A DNA stretch of 22,019 nucleotides, taken from positions 1 through 22,019 of the IMG/VR virus record IMGVR_UViG_3300032342_001230. One strand, given 5' to 3'. The notes beneath the pieces were generated by a model. That model was not told where the DNA came from. It did not search any database and saw only the letters and a list, made by a program, of their open reading frames with translations. Positions 7,391 to 15,389 of the stretch are shown here, piece by piece (position 1 is the first letter of the stretch; the number at the start of each line of letters is the position of its first letter). A program made the translations under genes and the position numbers. The DNA is from a virus.

Positions 7391-7597
7391 GTTTTAGCAA
7401 CAGATCTTTTTGAAGAAGCAACGACTGTTCCTGCTCCCTTACCTACCGAATGGTCATATCCAACGGGCCTTGAGGATAGTTTGTCAATGCATTGGGCTTA
7501 TCTTTCAAATATTCCCGGAGGTGGATCAGCCGAACAACGAGGCAACGAAGCCGTTATTCATCAGTCTGTACACACAAATAGGTGCCGCCTACCGTAA
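7385..7597 (+). pseudogene. Adhesin fragment 1: N-terminus of LamG-like domain
   Basis: ATG 7385 behind AAGGAG. 70 residues as read, of which about the first 65 (to ...HQSVHTN) are authentic; the last few (RCRLP) are out-of-frame residues after the lesion at 7576-7578. MAVLATDLFEEATTVPAPLP resembles the opening of other LamG-like phage proteins. Confidence 0.65.
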
Positions 7598-9113
7598 TGA
7601 TATTAATCCTGGTCCTAATCAATATGCCAGTGCTCAAATTGATCTTCATGGAGGAGGTGCGGTAGCCGTAAGAATGTCTCCAACTAATGGAAATTGTTAT
7701 TATCTATTCTTGACATATGGTCGTCTAGATCTTATTCTTTTTAAATATTTTGAAGGAAATCTTACTCAATTATCAAGTATATATATGCCGACTTTTATTC
7801 AAACGCATGAAGTCGGTGATGATATATCTTTGATCACTCTCGAGGCAAATGGACGATATATAAATTCATATTTTTCTGAATCGTATACTTTTGTCAATCA
7901 AATTATCGATGAAGATATTGTTTCGGGCCAGCCCGGAATGGTTTGTGACGCTGATAACAATAACATATGGTATACCGACAAAGGAGTTATAACCTTTGAA
8001 GCGGGTGATTTAGATGATTATGTTGTTCCTAAAGGATTGGGAGCGATCTACATATCTGATTCAAATAATAATAGAGTGATCGATCGGACGATACCTAATC
8101 TTGAATATATTTCTGAGTTTACTGATTCGGGTCAGCTAGTATATCCTACTGGTATCTGCAATGATGGAACACATTTATATCTAATTAATGAGGGTAAAAT
8201 ACTCTTGAAGTATTTGTTAGGAGAGACGGCTGCTGATTTGACTTTTGTTGAGGGAACTGGCTGGGATGTTTTCGCTAATTTTTGGGGTGATAGTGTATTT
8301 CTAACTGACGCCGATGATTTTATAAGCTACAGCACTGCAGATGAAGTTTTTGCTGAAACAACAAGTGTGGTCATTTGTACATGCGATGGTCGTGCTACAA
8401 TTGATAGCGTGACTGATGATTTAGGAAATACATACACAGAAGTGTTTTCGGGTACAGTTCCCTGGTCAGAAGCGGGAACAGACACTTATCTCATTACAGA
8501 TGATTTTTCAAATGGAACAATTGACGATCCGCCGTGGGGTTATATCGAAGGAACTGTATCTGAATCTGGTGGAACACTAAATGTTACAGCAGCTAGCGGG
8601 ACTAGTAGTGCCATTGGTAACGATTTATTTATGCGAAGTAACGATTTTTATGTAGAATTTGGTGTAAATATTCAATCGATTACAGCTGGCGATTCTGACT
8701 TGATATATTTAGCTTCTCTATACAATTCAGAAGTTAGTGCTAGTGTCTTTAATGTATTTATTGCCTCGACAACAAGAAAAATATATATCAACTGGAGAAA
8801 TAATGATAATTCTTACGAGTCACTCGAAGGTCCTGTTCTTTCTCTTACTACTCCATATACGATCGGAGCATATTTCAAATTTGGAAGTGGCGATGGCACA
8901 GCCGAACTATACGTAGATGATATTTTGACTTTATCAATATATGATTTAGCCAACGATGTTTATGCTGTTCAAGGATACTTTCCTGCAATAGGAAGTACAT
9001 GGATGGATGGAACTACTGGTTCGGCTTCACTAAAATTTGATAATGTAGTTTTTACGAGTGATTCTCTATGGTATAATAATATTAAAAATATTTACTTCAA
9101 AAATTACCAATGA
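7578..9113 (+). pseudogene. Adhesin fragment 2: LamG end, propeller blades, inserted LamG-like domain
   Basis: The frame continues from IGAAYRNDINPGPNQYASAQ and has no convincing start of its own (the earlier in-frame TTG at 7410 would encode unrelated residues). It holds the rest of the first LamG-like domain, NHL/YncE-like propeller strands (GICNDGTHLYLINEGKIL), the first half of an Ig-like domain (VVICTCDGRATIDSVTDDLGN), then a second LamG-like domain from DDFSNGTIDDPPW to KFDNVVFTSDSLW. It ends shortly after the A-run lesion at 9099-9103. Confidence 0.65.
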
Positions 9114-9789
9114 GGGACTGTCGGGCTCGACTATAACAGCTAATTTTTCTGGTCTGGTTACATATAGAAGTATACAGGTCATTAATTACTGGGGTCTTAA
9201 GGACAATTCATTCGATGTTGCTTTATTAAGTGATCCACGAGCAAGCGTTGTTGCTCCAGATGGTAATTACAGTGAAACATTGACTACGACAACTCCTAGA
9301 GAACTCGTTATAGCTTCTATTTTTAGTATCCTCCCAACTACAAATGTTGATCCATTTATAGTGGGTTCTGGCGGTTGGATACATAGAGGAGGAGGGGAAG
9401 ATCCTCCGTATGCAGGATTTTCATGGACAGGGATTCCCTGGTATTTTTGTGAGGATAAAGTTGTAGATATACCGAGCGAGATTGAAGCTATATGGACACC
9501 AGACGGCCCAGACTATTATTCTACTGTTATTGCATCGTTTAAGCCAATCGCAGAGGATCAGTTTTTTGAGATTAGAGGTATGTGTACTGATAATACATTT
9601 TTATATCTTATTGAAGCAGGCGATGGCGTAGTATGGGTTCCTAAGATTATAAAAAGACGATGTGACGATTTGTCATATGTCAGTTCTGTCGATTCTTTTA
9701 ATAGTGGCGATTTTTTAACGACCCAGTGGCTATTACGACTAACGGGAATTATTTATACGTCACTGATAATAATTCGGGTGGTAGAGTAA
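9103..9789 (+). pseudogene. Adhesin fragment 3: second half of Ig-like domain and a propeller blade
   Basis: Frame-1 continuation starting ITNEGLSGSTITANFSG, the strand pattern that completes the Ig-like domain begun near 8348. It continues into propeller sequence (GMCTDNTFLYLIEAGDGV, RRCDDLSYVSSVDSF) and then runs out of frame after 9724. Residues after LTTQ are not authentic. Confidence 0.6.
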
Positions 9790-9911
9790 TTGTATTTTTA
9801 AAGTCTGACTTGTCGTATGTTGATCAATTTGCTTCTGTGGCTGCATTAGCATTTGGAATTGATAATGATGGATCATATTTATACGTTTCTACTCAGAATC
9901 TTTTAGGATAA
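9723..9911 (+). pseudogene. Adhesin fragment 4: propeller blade
   Basis: Frame-0 continuation, AITTNGNYLYVTDNNSGGRV then FLKSDLSYVDQF and FGIDNDGSYLYVSTQ, clearly blade repeats like those in fragment 3. It ends at the TAA 9909-9911, which is in frame with the next piece. Confidence 0.6.
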
Positions 9912-10241
9912 TATATGAGAATAACACGATATGATATAACGACTTTTGCGGAAGTTGATTATTTTGATTTAAGTCCTATCCTTGGCGCGACGGATCCAAA
10001 TCCCTTTATAAGCTTTGGAGTAGTCGCCGATACGAACTCAGATTATGCATACATAACTGATTTCAGCGTTGAACCTCTTGGTGTTCTTCGTCTAGTTAAA
10101 TCAACTGCTGTAGCAGATCTTGCAACGGGAAGTCTTGGAACCCAGCCTGGTGAATTTTCAGAACCTACCTTCGCCACGATTGTTATTTTTCCTGTAGCAT
10201 CTGTGGACATTAATAGATCTTTTGGTCACATTATATGGTAA
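9912..10241 (+). pseudogene. Adhesin fragment 5: last blade and FGHIIW C-terminus
   Basis: Directly continues fragment 4 in the same frame after a single stop codon. An ATG at 9915 could restart translation, giving a 108-residue peptide, but no ribosome site is evident. It contains MRITRYDITTFAEVDYFDLS and a last blade, ending in FGHIIW. Confidence 0.6.
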
Positions 10242-10245
10242 TTAG

Positions 10246-11715
10246 ATGAAATTAGGAGACACAAAACTCAATCATAAATATCTCCGTGTGGTCACTACAA
10301 AGACTGGCAAAAAGAGGTATATTTATGAGGAGTCAGAAGAACGCCATCCCACTATACATCAAAAAGCAAGAGAGATGAAGAAACACCCATTCCAAATAGA
10401 GCTTAGTCCTGCCACGATGGCAATCATATCCAAGCTGCAATCTGCTGGGCATGAGTCATATGTAGTGGGCGGAGCTGTGCGTGATTCATTGATGGGTAAG
10501 GCTCCAAAGGACTTTGATATTGTAACTTCCGCACATCCAAAACAGATTCATGAACTATTTGGCATCCCAGGTTCAGTTGGTGCTAAGTTTGCTGTAAATA
10601 TAGTTGACGGTCATGAAGTAGCGACCTATAGAATTGATGATGCGGAAGCTACAAGTGCTAAAGAGACATCTGTTTCTTTGGCCTCGTCACTGAGCGAAGA
10701 TGTAAGGCGTAGAGACTTCACTGTAAATGCTCTTGCCTATGATCCTGTATCTAAACAAGTGTTTGATTTTGTTGGCGGAATAGACGACGCTAAGAATAAA
10801 ATACTCCGATTTGTAGGCGACCCCGATAAAAGAATAAAGCAGGATCCTCTTAGGATGCTCCGTGCTATCCGCTTCGCTAATTCAAAAGGCATGGACATAG
10901 AAATGGAATCGTTCAAGGCGATTCAAAAGAATATGCCGCTCATCAAGAAAGAAGCACCTGAGCGAATATCTGCTGAAATTATGAAGATGTTTGAGTCAAG
11001 AGAGTTGATTGCTGGGCTCACACTTATGCTGGCGACAGGTTTCTTCAAGGAGGTGATACCCGAGTTGCAAGAAGGACACGAGGTAGAACAGAATAAACAT
11101 CATGGCGAGAGCATACTGCTGCACAACATGCTGGCTGCCGATGCGATAAAGAAACCAGATCCAATTCTGAAGCTGGCTCTTCTGCTACATGACGTAGGTA
11201 AGGTTCAAACAAAACAGTTCAACCCAGAAATAAATGACTACAACTTCTTGGGGCATGAAACTGTTGGTGCTAAGATGGCTGTAAAGATAATGAAACGCCT
11301 CAAGTTTTCTACTGACGACATAGCGCGTGTCGATAACATCATTCGTCATCACATGTATTATTTCACAGACGAGACTAAAGACAAAACAATCAAGAAGTTC
11401 ATGGCTTTGCCCGAATTCAAAAATATACTTAGAGCTCGACTTGCTGATAGAAAAGCAAATTTGGCAAAGAAGGGCATTCCGTTTTCATTCAAGAAATTGG
11501 TTAGAAAAATCAGGGTCATTCAGACGACTAAGCAACCTGTTACTGTAAGAGATTTAGCGATAAATGGTCACGACTTGATGGACTTAGGACTTAAGCCGGG
11601 ACCGTTGTTTGGCAAATTTCTTAATAACGCTCTTGAATTAGTGCTTGAACAGCCTGAGCAGAATCAAAAAGAGATTCTATTAGAATTTGCTAGAAGAGAG
11701 TTTATTAATACATAG
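10246..11715 (+). CDS. cca: CCA-adding tRNA nucleotidyltransferase with HD domain
   Basis: 489 residues. The head domain has VVGGAVRD (73-80), the metal-binding DFD (89-91), RRRDFTVNALAYD (154-166) and QDPLRMLRAIRFA (199-211), all diagnostic of the poly(A) polymerase/CCA-adding family. A C-terminal HD domain follows with LLLHDVGK (312-319) and HETVGAKMA (337-345). Such enzymes build or repair the CCA end of tRNA from CTP and ATP; the HD part in cellular relatives has phosphatase/phosphodiesterase activity. Unusual: a 45-residue N-terminal extension with an HKYLR...RYIY module like that in the NUDIX-ART fusion. ATG 10246 follows the adhesin stop by 4 nt with only a weak ribosome site. CCA addition against poly(A) addition cannot be separated by eye. 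Confidence 0.92.
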   Translation: MKLGDTKLNHKYLRVVTTKTGKKRYIYEESEERHPTIHQKAREMKKHPFQIELSPATMAIISKLQSAGHESYVVGGAVRDSLMGKAPKDFDIVTSAHPKQIHELFGIPGSVGAKFAVNIVDGHEVATYRIDDAEATSAKETSVSLASSLSEDVRRRDFTVNALAYDPVSKQVFDFVGGIDDAKNKILRFVGDPDKRIKQDPLRMLRAIRFANSKGMDIEMESFKAIQKNMPLIKKEAPERISAEIMKMFESRELIAGLTLMLATGFFKEVIPELQEGHEVEQNKHHGESILLHNMLAADAIKKPDPILKLALLLHDVGKVQTKQFNPEINDYNFLGHETVGAKMAVKIMKRLKFSTDDIARVDNIIRHHMYYFTDETKDKTIKKFMALPEFKNILRARLADRKANLAKKGIPFSFKKLVRKIRVIQTTKQPVTVRDLAINGHDLMDLGLKPGPLFGKFLNNALELVLEQPEQNQKEILLEFARREFINT

Positions 11716-11733
11716 GTATAGTAAGGCAATAAA

Positions 11734-11787
11734 ATGATTATCTATAAAGCAACGAATATGGAGATGGATAAATGTCATACGTTTTAA
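11734..11787 (+). pseudogene. Remnant 5' end of a GIY-YIG endonuclease gene
   Basis: An ATG-started 17-codon frame encodes MIIYKATNMEMDK then CHTF and a stop. The first 13 residues parallel the start of the intact endonuclease at 851 (MITVYKTTNLIDGK), and the DNA is similar too (ATGATTA..TCTATAAA). It overlaps the start of the next gene, whose ribosome site lies inside it. It looks like what is left after an endonuclease gene was deleted or replaced, or a leader peptide that happens to resemble one. Confidence 0.4.
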
Positions 11788-12296
11788 AAGAGTCGTTTGG
11801 AACTACCGCAGACGATTATGAGTCAGTCCAAACGTCTTGGGCGGTCATCCGTGGAGCGATGAGTTTTGTTACTGCGTCGGCATATGTGTTGACGCAGGCT
11901 GAGCATATGCTTACAAAGGTGGGGACTCCATCAACTTATAATTTAACCGCGTATATATATAGCGACGGTGTAGGTAAACCGGGCACTCTTCTCGGTACGT
12001 CGATAAACACGATTCCGGTTTCTTCTCTTTCTACATCGTCCGGTACGTATTATGCGTTTCAGTTCGCAGGAGTATCGCTTTCATCCAGCACAACATATTA
12101 CATGGCAATCGCTGGCGACGATACAGTGGACACGAATTACTGGCGGATGTGGAGTGACTCTACTAGCGAGACGGGGATTTTCAGCCGGTACGAGGCCCCC
12201 GATTGGGTAGAATATTATGTATCCAACATACAGGGAATGATTAAGACTTATGTATATAGTGGCCCGTTTCCGTTTGCTTTTCCTCCTATGGGTTAG
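11772..12296 (+). CDS. Choice-of-anchor R-like surface/tail protein
   Basis: 174 residues, Ser/Thr/Tyr-rich and beta-rich. The core, HMLTKVGTPSTYNLTAYIYSD, then GKPGTLLGTS, then GVSLSSSTTYYMAIAGDDTVD followed by NYWRMW, matches the repeating pattern of choice-of-anchor R modules found in bacterial surface and phage tail proteins. Likely an adhesin or decoration part. ATG 11772 has GGAGATGG about 8 nt upstream. It is the last gene before the terminator at 12343. Confidence 0.65.
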   Translation: MSYVLKESFGTTADDYESVQTSWAVIRGAMSFVTASAYVLTQAEHMLTKVGTPSTYNLTAYIYSDGVGKPGTLLGTSINTIPVSSLSTSSGTYYAFQFAGVSLSSSTTYYMAIAGDDTVDTNYWRMWSDSTSETGIFSRYEAPDWVEYYVSNIQGMIKTYVYSGPFPFAFPPMG

Positions 12297-12342
12297 CTTA
12301 TTGACTTCGCATAATTGCGATTATGATAATACCGTGTTTTAG

Positions 12343-12367
12343 AGAGGGTCTTCGGACCCTCTTTTTT
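12343..12367 (+). terminator. Intrinsic terminator
   Basis: Perfect 8-bp stem AGAGGGTC / GACCCTCT closed by a stable TTCG tetraloop and followed by six T. It ends the structural/cargo block and sits only 3 nt before the next promoter's -35 box, cleanly separating two transcription units. Confidence 0.93.
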
Positions 12368-12370
12368 CGT

Positions 12371-12399
12371 TGTACAATCGCGAAACAATGTGGTATGAT
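12371..12399 (+). promoter_or_regulatory. TGTACA-type promoter P2
   Basis: TGTACA at 12371-12376 and TATGAT at 12394-12399, 17 nt apart. The expected transcription start, about 7 nt past the -10 box, falls at the ATG of the exonuclease gene, so the transcript would be leaderless or nearly so. Confidence 0.8.
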
Positions 12400-12406
12400 G
12401 GTGCTT

Positions 12407-12976
12407 ATGGATAAAAAATACTTGATGGTTATCGATTTAGAGGCAACTTGTTTCGAAAGAGGCTCTGAACCCGAAGGATGGTTTCAGGAAATCATCGAGG
12501 TAGGCCTTGTCCTCCTCGCCTCGCAAACTTTAGAAATAGTCGAAACGCATCAGCAGTTTGTCAAGCCAGTTTTGTTTCCTGAACTTTCTCCCTTCTGTAA
12601 AGGCTTGACGACCATTTCACAATCACAAGCAGACGGAGGTATTTCATTTCGCTCTGAAATGTCTTATTTGTCTGAACTGTATGCGGATTACAATCGTCCA
12701 ATGTTTTTCTCATTCGGTAAATACGATTACAATCAAATACTTCGGCAATGCAATCGGTTCAAGGTCGATTTTCCATTTCGATTAGAACAGCATGTAAATA
12801 TCAAACAGGCATTCAACAAGCTTTACAACAAGAACTTCTTTCGTGGCGTGCCCCATAAATACGCTCTAAAGTTTTTCAACGTATCAATAGAAGGCACGCA
12901 TCACCGGGCTTTGGACGATGCTCTAACGATTTCAAAGTTTCTCGTGAAAATGGTAAAAGACGGCCTAAAATATTGA
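12407..12976 (+). CDS. DEDDh 3'-5' exonuclease (ERI1/KapD-like)
   Basis: 189 residues. Exo I is VIDLEATC with Asp10 and Glu12; Exo II is GKYDYN with Asp107; Exo III is HRALDDA with His166 and Asp171, the DEDDh arrangement used by RNase T, ERI1 and KapD-type exonucleases. The spacing and the DLEATC signature are closest to the ERI1/KapD group, which trims RNA or DNA 3' ends with two metal ions. ATG 12407 gives a standard length; upstream in-frame codons back to 12323 overlap the terminator and promoter and are rejected. ATG 12425 is a shorter alternative. No ribosome binding site precedes either. Confidence 0.88.
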   Translation: MDKKYLMVIDLEATCFERGSEPEGWFQEIIEVGLVLLASQTLEIVETHQQFVKPVLFPELSPFCKGLTTISQSQADGGISFRSEMSYLSELYADYNRPMFFSFGKYDYNQILRQCNRFKVDFPFRLEQHVNIKQAFNKLYNKNFFRGVPHKYALKFFNVSIEGTHHRALDDALTISKFLVKMVKDGLKY

Positions 12977-13005
12977 TGTACAATCCCACCTCAGGGTGAT
13001 ACAAT
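12977..13005 (+). promoter_or_regulatory. TGTACA-type promoter P3
   Basis: TGTACA at 12977-12982, directly after the exonuclease stop, and TACAAT at 13000-13005, 17 nt apart. The leader AGACTTATCAAATC...CGGAGG follows, shared with P4-P7. Confidence 0.82.
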
Positions 13006-13035
13006 AGACTTATCAAATCAAAACGGAGGTGGTGC

Positions 13036-13347
13036 ATGGGTTTCATGGGACTGGGACACTGGGGTGAGTCGGACAATGCGGCAGACTTCCACGCTCGGCT
13101 TCGGCTTCAGATCCGGAATGAGTTCCGGAAAGAAATGAAGAACAAGGCGAATTGCTACAACACTCCTGGGTGGGTGAATGCCCTTCTCATTTTCAAGGAA
13201 TACCCTTCAATCGCCAAGTTTCTTGACGCTTCGATACTCAAAGCGATCGACAAGGAGATCGAGAAAGACCTGGGCTATTTGAAAGAGGGCGAGGGCTATG
13301 ATCTTATTAGGAACTTCCGCTCCATCAAGTTCAACACTGAGTTGTAG
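13036..13347 (+). CDS. DUF4259-like small protein
   Basis: 103 residues. The opening MGFMGLGHWGESDNAADF resembles the MGxWGxGxFxxDxAxD(F/W) start of DUF4259 proteins, a family of unknown function; the rest is helical and charged. It has a strong CGGAGG site 9 nt before ATG and is first in the P3 unit. Confidence 0.75.
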   Translation: MGFMGLGHWGESDNAADFHARLRLQIRNEFRKEMKNKANCYNTPGWVNALLIFKEYPSIAKFLDASILKAIDKEIEKDLGYLKEGEGYDLIRNFRSIKFNTEL

Positions 13348-13355
13348 GCGAAATA

Positions 13356-13544
13356 ATGGGCTATTCACCGCTCGTCATCAAGAAAATGTTGGCGTATGTC
13401 CCTTCGGGAAAGAAGCGCTACATGTGCTGCCTTTGTCACAAACAGTTCACATTTGTGGACATGAGGTTGCACCTCGAAATAGATCACGAAAAGAAAGTTG
13501 AAGGTGCTGGATACGTATTCTACGAAGGCGAGGTAACTGCATGA
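13356..13544 (+). CDS. Small zinc-finger-like protein
   Basis: 62 residues with C-x2-C at CCLC followed by HLEIDH (Cys24-Cys27 ... His39, His44), a C2H2-like metal site that may bind nucleic acid. Starts 8 nt after the previous stop and ends in ATGA overlap with the next gene. No named family recognised. Confidence 0.72.
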   Translation: MGYSPLVIKKMLAYVPSGKKRYMCCLCHKQFTFVDMRLHLEIDHEKKVEGAGYVFYEGEVTA

Positions 13545-13717
13545 AACTCTTTTATATCGGCGACATGTTTTACTCAGAGTCCGGGACGATGATGAGTCCT
13601 ATCTACCATTCTATCCCTCTGCCGCCTGAAGGCGGATATTATCGGAGCGACTGGGGCGAGGTGAGTCTTCCTCTAACGGGTGAAAACAACGACATTAATG
13701 AAAAAAGCACAAATTGA
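13541..13717 (+). CDS. Very small protein, unknown
   Basis: 58 residues (MKLFYIGDMFYSESG ... EKSTN), ATG at 13541 overlapping the previous TGA as ATGA. Its frame is coupled to its neighbours and has no internal stop. It contains a Tyr/Pro-rich middle (YHSIPLPPEGGYY). No family recognised. Confidence 0.6.
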   Translation: MKLFYIGDMFYSESGTMMSPIYHSIPLPPEGGYYRSDWGEVSLPLTGENNDINEKSTN

Positions 13718-13740
13718 TCGACGACTTAAGGAGAAAATAC

Positions 13741-14475
13741 GTGGCCCTGATTCTCGGTGACATACATGGTAATCTGTCAAAAGCAGAGGCATTCCTCGCC
13801 TTCAAGCCGGAGGAGACACATATATTCGTAGGTGATTATGCAGACTCTTTTGAAGAGACCGATGAAGAGATCTACAAAACGCTAAAGCTGTGTATAGAGT
13901 CTCCGGCGATACTGCTCCTCGGCAATCACGACCTTCACTATTTCAGCGAGCCTCCATTCACATGCTCAGGACATAGAGCGTATGCGCATAAGAGCCTCAA
14001 TGAAATCTTTGAGGCGTTTGTTGCTGAAAATAGGTTCAAGCCGTGTATTGCTGTTGACGGCTTCATTGTCACCCATGGTGGTGTTTCCAATGAGTTTGGG
14101 AATAGCGCTCTCAAGGTGAAGGATGTTGACGTCATTGCTGAAAAAATAACTTTTTTGTGGCAGATCTATCTTGATACACGGTTCCTGCGGTCTCCAAATA
14201 CTCCGCGGTTCAAGAATAGCTTATTTGCTATTTCTCCTACTCGGGGCGGGATGGACAGATTCTCTGGTCCCTTCTGGGCTGACTACAGGTCTGATAATCT
14301 GTATGGCGTGCCGCAGGTGTTCGGTCACTCCCGGACTCCTCTCGGTAATGTCATAAAGGTCGGCCCCAAATTAGCTTCTTTCGCAATTGGGTGCGATAAC
14401 GACAGACGGATCTGTTTCAATTCAACTACCAAGGATGTAGAAGACTTTGGTGACGACCCGCTACGGAGATTCTAA
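13741..14475 (+). CDS. Calcineurin-like metallophosphoesterase
   Basis: 244 residues from GTG 13741, with AAGGAGA 7 nt upstream; TTG 13714 is a possible earlier start. All the family's metal motifs are present: GDIHG (6-10), GDYAD (31-35, the GDxVDRG position), GNHD (61-64), THGG (111-114) and GHS (195-197). This is the PPP/ApaH-like layout, a di-metal phosphatase acting on phosphoproteins, dinucleoside polyphosphates or RNA 5' ends; the sequence does not say which. TAATG overlap with the deformylase gene. Confidence 0.9.
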   Translation: MALILGDIHGNLSKAEAFLAFKPEETHIFVGDYADSFEETDEEIYKTLKLCIESPAILLLGNHDLHYFSEPPFTCSGHRAYAHKSLNEIFEAFVAENRFKPCIAVDGFIVTHGGVSNEFGNSALKVKDVDVIAEKITFLWQIYLDTRFLRSPNTPRFKNSLFAISPTRGGMDRFSGPFWADYRSDNLYGVPQVFGHSRTPLGNVIKVGPKLASFAIGCDNDRRICFNSTTKDVEDFGDDPLRRF

Positions 14476-14936
14476 TGAATACTAAACGGTTGCTCGACAT
14501 ACTAAAAGAGCCAGACCCCATCTTACATGTGCAAAATGTGGATGTGGAAACTGTATGGTTTGGTGCACCGTGGCTGGTGTGCCTCGCTCAAAACATGATT
14601 CACACTATGCGCTCCGTCAAGGGTGTTGGAATAGCTGCGCCGCAAGTTGGGATCAATTACAACATGGCCGTCGCTGTAATCAGTACGGTTCCTGTCGTGC
14701 TAATCAACCCTGTCATACTCAGCAAGGCAGAGGAGACGATTGCTATCAAGGAAGGGTGCTTATCGTGTCCTGGTAGAGATGTAAGAATCTTACGTCCTGC
14801 TTGGATAGAAGTGAGGTATAATAGTATCAATGGTAAAGAGTTCATACGGCTCTTTGGTCAAATGGACGCGATCATTGTGTCGCATGAGCTCGATCATCTG
14901 GCGGGAAAGCTGATCACGGACTATGAAAGCAAATAA
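14475..14936 (+). CDS. def: Peptide deformylase
   Basis: 153 residues. Motif 1 GVGIAAPQVG (50-59), motif 2 EGCLS (93-97, metal ligand Cys95) and motif 3 HELDH (137-141, two His ligands and the catalytic Glu138) are all intact, so it should be active. It removes the formyl group from new N-terminal Met. Slightly shorter than typical bacterial enzymes (about 165-190) and lacking a long C-terminal tail, as in other phage deformylases. Start overlaps the preceding stop as TAATG. Confidence 0.95.
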   Translation: MNTKRLLDILKEPDPILHVQNVDVETVWFGAPWLVCLAQNMIHTMRSVKGVGIAAPQVGINYNMAVAVISTVPVVLINPVILSKAEETIAIKEGCLSCPGRDVRILRPAWIEVRYNSINGKEFIRLFGQMDAIIVSHELDHLAGKLITDYESK

Positions 14937-14957
14937 CATTATGCGGAGTGATTTAGT

Positions 14958-15185
14958 ATGACAACAAAGCTTGAGGATGAGTTGTTCGTCTACAAAACAA
15001 TGTCGGTCGCATTTAGGGCTGCTTTAGATAATCTCTTGAAAGACTATACTGATTGGATTGGTAATCAGACAGTAAAAGATGGAGTAATAGGTCTTTTGCT
15101 GTATCGTGTAACAGAAGCTGATAAATACATTCAAAACGAATTAGCGAAAAAGGCTCGTGAAGATCTTAAGTTCACCGATAATTAA
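14958..15185 (+). CDS. Small helical protein, unknown
   Basis: 75 residues, predicted all helical, starting at ATG 14958 with GGAG at 14944-14947. Immediately followed by the next ATG after its TAA. No motif recognised. Confidence 0.7.
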   Translation: MTTKLEDELFVYKTMSVAFRAALDNLLKDYTDWIGNQTVKDGVIGLLLYRVTEADKYIQNELAKKAREDLKFTDN

Positions 15186-15389
15186 ATGTCAGCTCTGCCA
15201 CCGAGGTACTATAGGCTATTTGAAGAGAACGAAAACACGGGTTTAAAGCTGTCAGCAAAGGTCGGTGGTGCTGGCGATGATGCATGTGAAGACTTAAAAC
15301 GGCCATTGGCTGAAATCTTTAAGGAATGGAGAAAAGAATGGGCAAAAAAGGGACTGTTACCAAAGCGACCAAGAAAAGGAAGTTTGTAG
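15186..15389 (+). CDS. Small protein, unknown
   Basis: 67 residues with a basic C-terminus (KKGLLPKRPRKGSL), starting right after the previous TAA and overlapping the next gene by 52 nt. No ribosome site of its own, so probably translationally coupled. No family recognised. Confidence 0.62.
   Translation: MSALPPRYYRLFEENENTGLKLSAKVGGAGDDACEDLKRPLAEIFKEWRKEWAKKGLLPKRPRKGSL

Larger units (their letters stand above)
7385..10241 (+). pseudogene. Lectin/beta-propeller adhesin, broken by three frameshifts and a stop
   Basis: Read through its lesions this would be one protein of about 950 residues: an N-terminal LamG-like domain, beta-propeller blades, an inserted Ig-like domain itself split by a second LamG-like domain, more blades, and a C-terminal FGHIIW. 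Lesions: one extra A in AAA at 7576-7578 (frame 2 to 0), one extra A in AAAAA at 9099-9103 (0 to 1), one missing C in CCC at 9722-9724 (1 to 0), and an in-frame TAA at 9909-9911. Correcting each restores continuous domain sequence, e.g. YFK-ITNEGLSGSTITANFSG and TTP-VAITTNGNYLYVTD. All other genes in the window are intact, so either this gene is decaying or the assembly has errors only here. The five pieces are listed separately. Confidence 0.75.

Noticed and set aside
7410-7577. Upstream part of the frame-0 adhesin frame read as a real N-terminus
   Set aside because: It begins at TTG without a ribosome site, and the other frame here gives a LamG-like start behind a strong site.
7576-9724. 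Programmed ribosomal frameshifting at the adhesin lesions
   Set aside because: The sites lack a classical slippery heptamer with a downstream structure, and three shifts plus a stop in one gene would give almost no full-length protein.
12301-12330. Promoter TTGACT-N18-GATAAT
   Set aside because: It would transcribe straight into the terminator at 12343 and lacks the TGTACA signature of the local promoter family.
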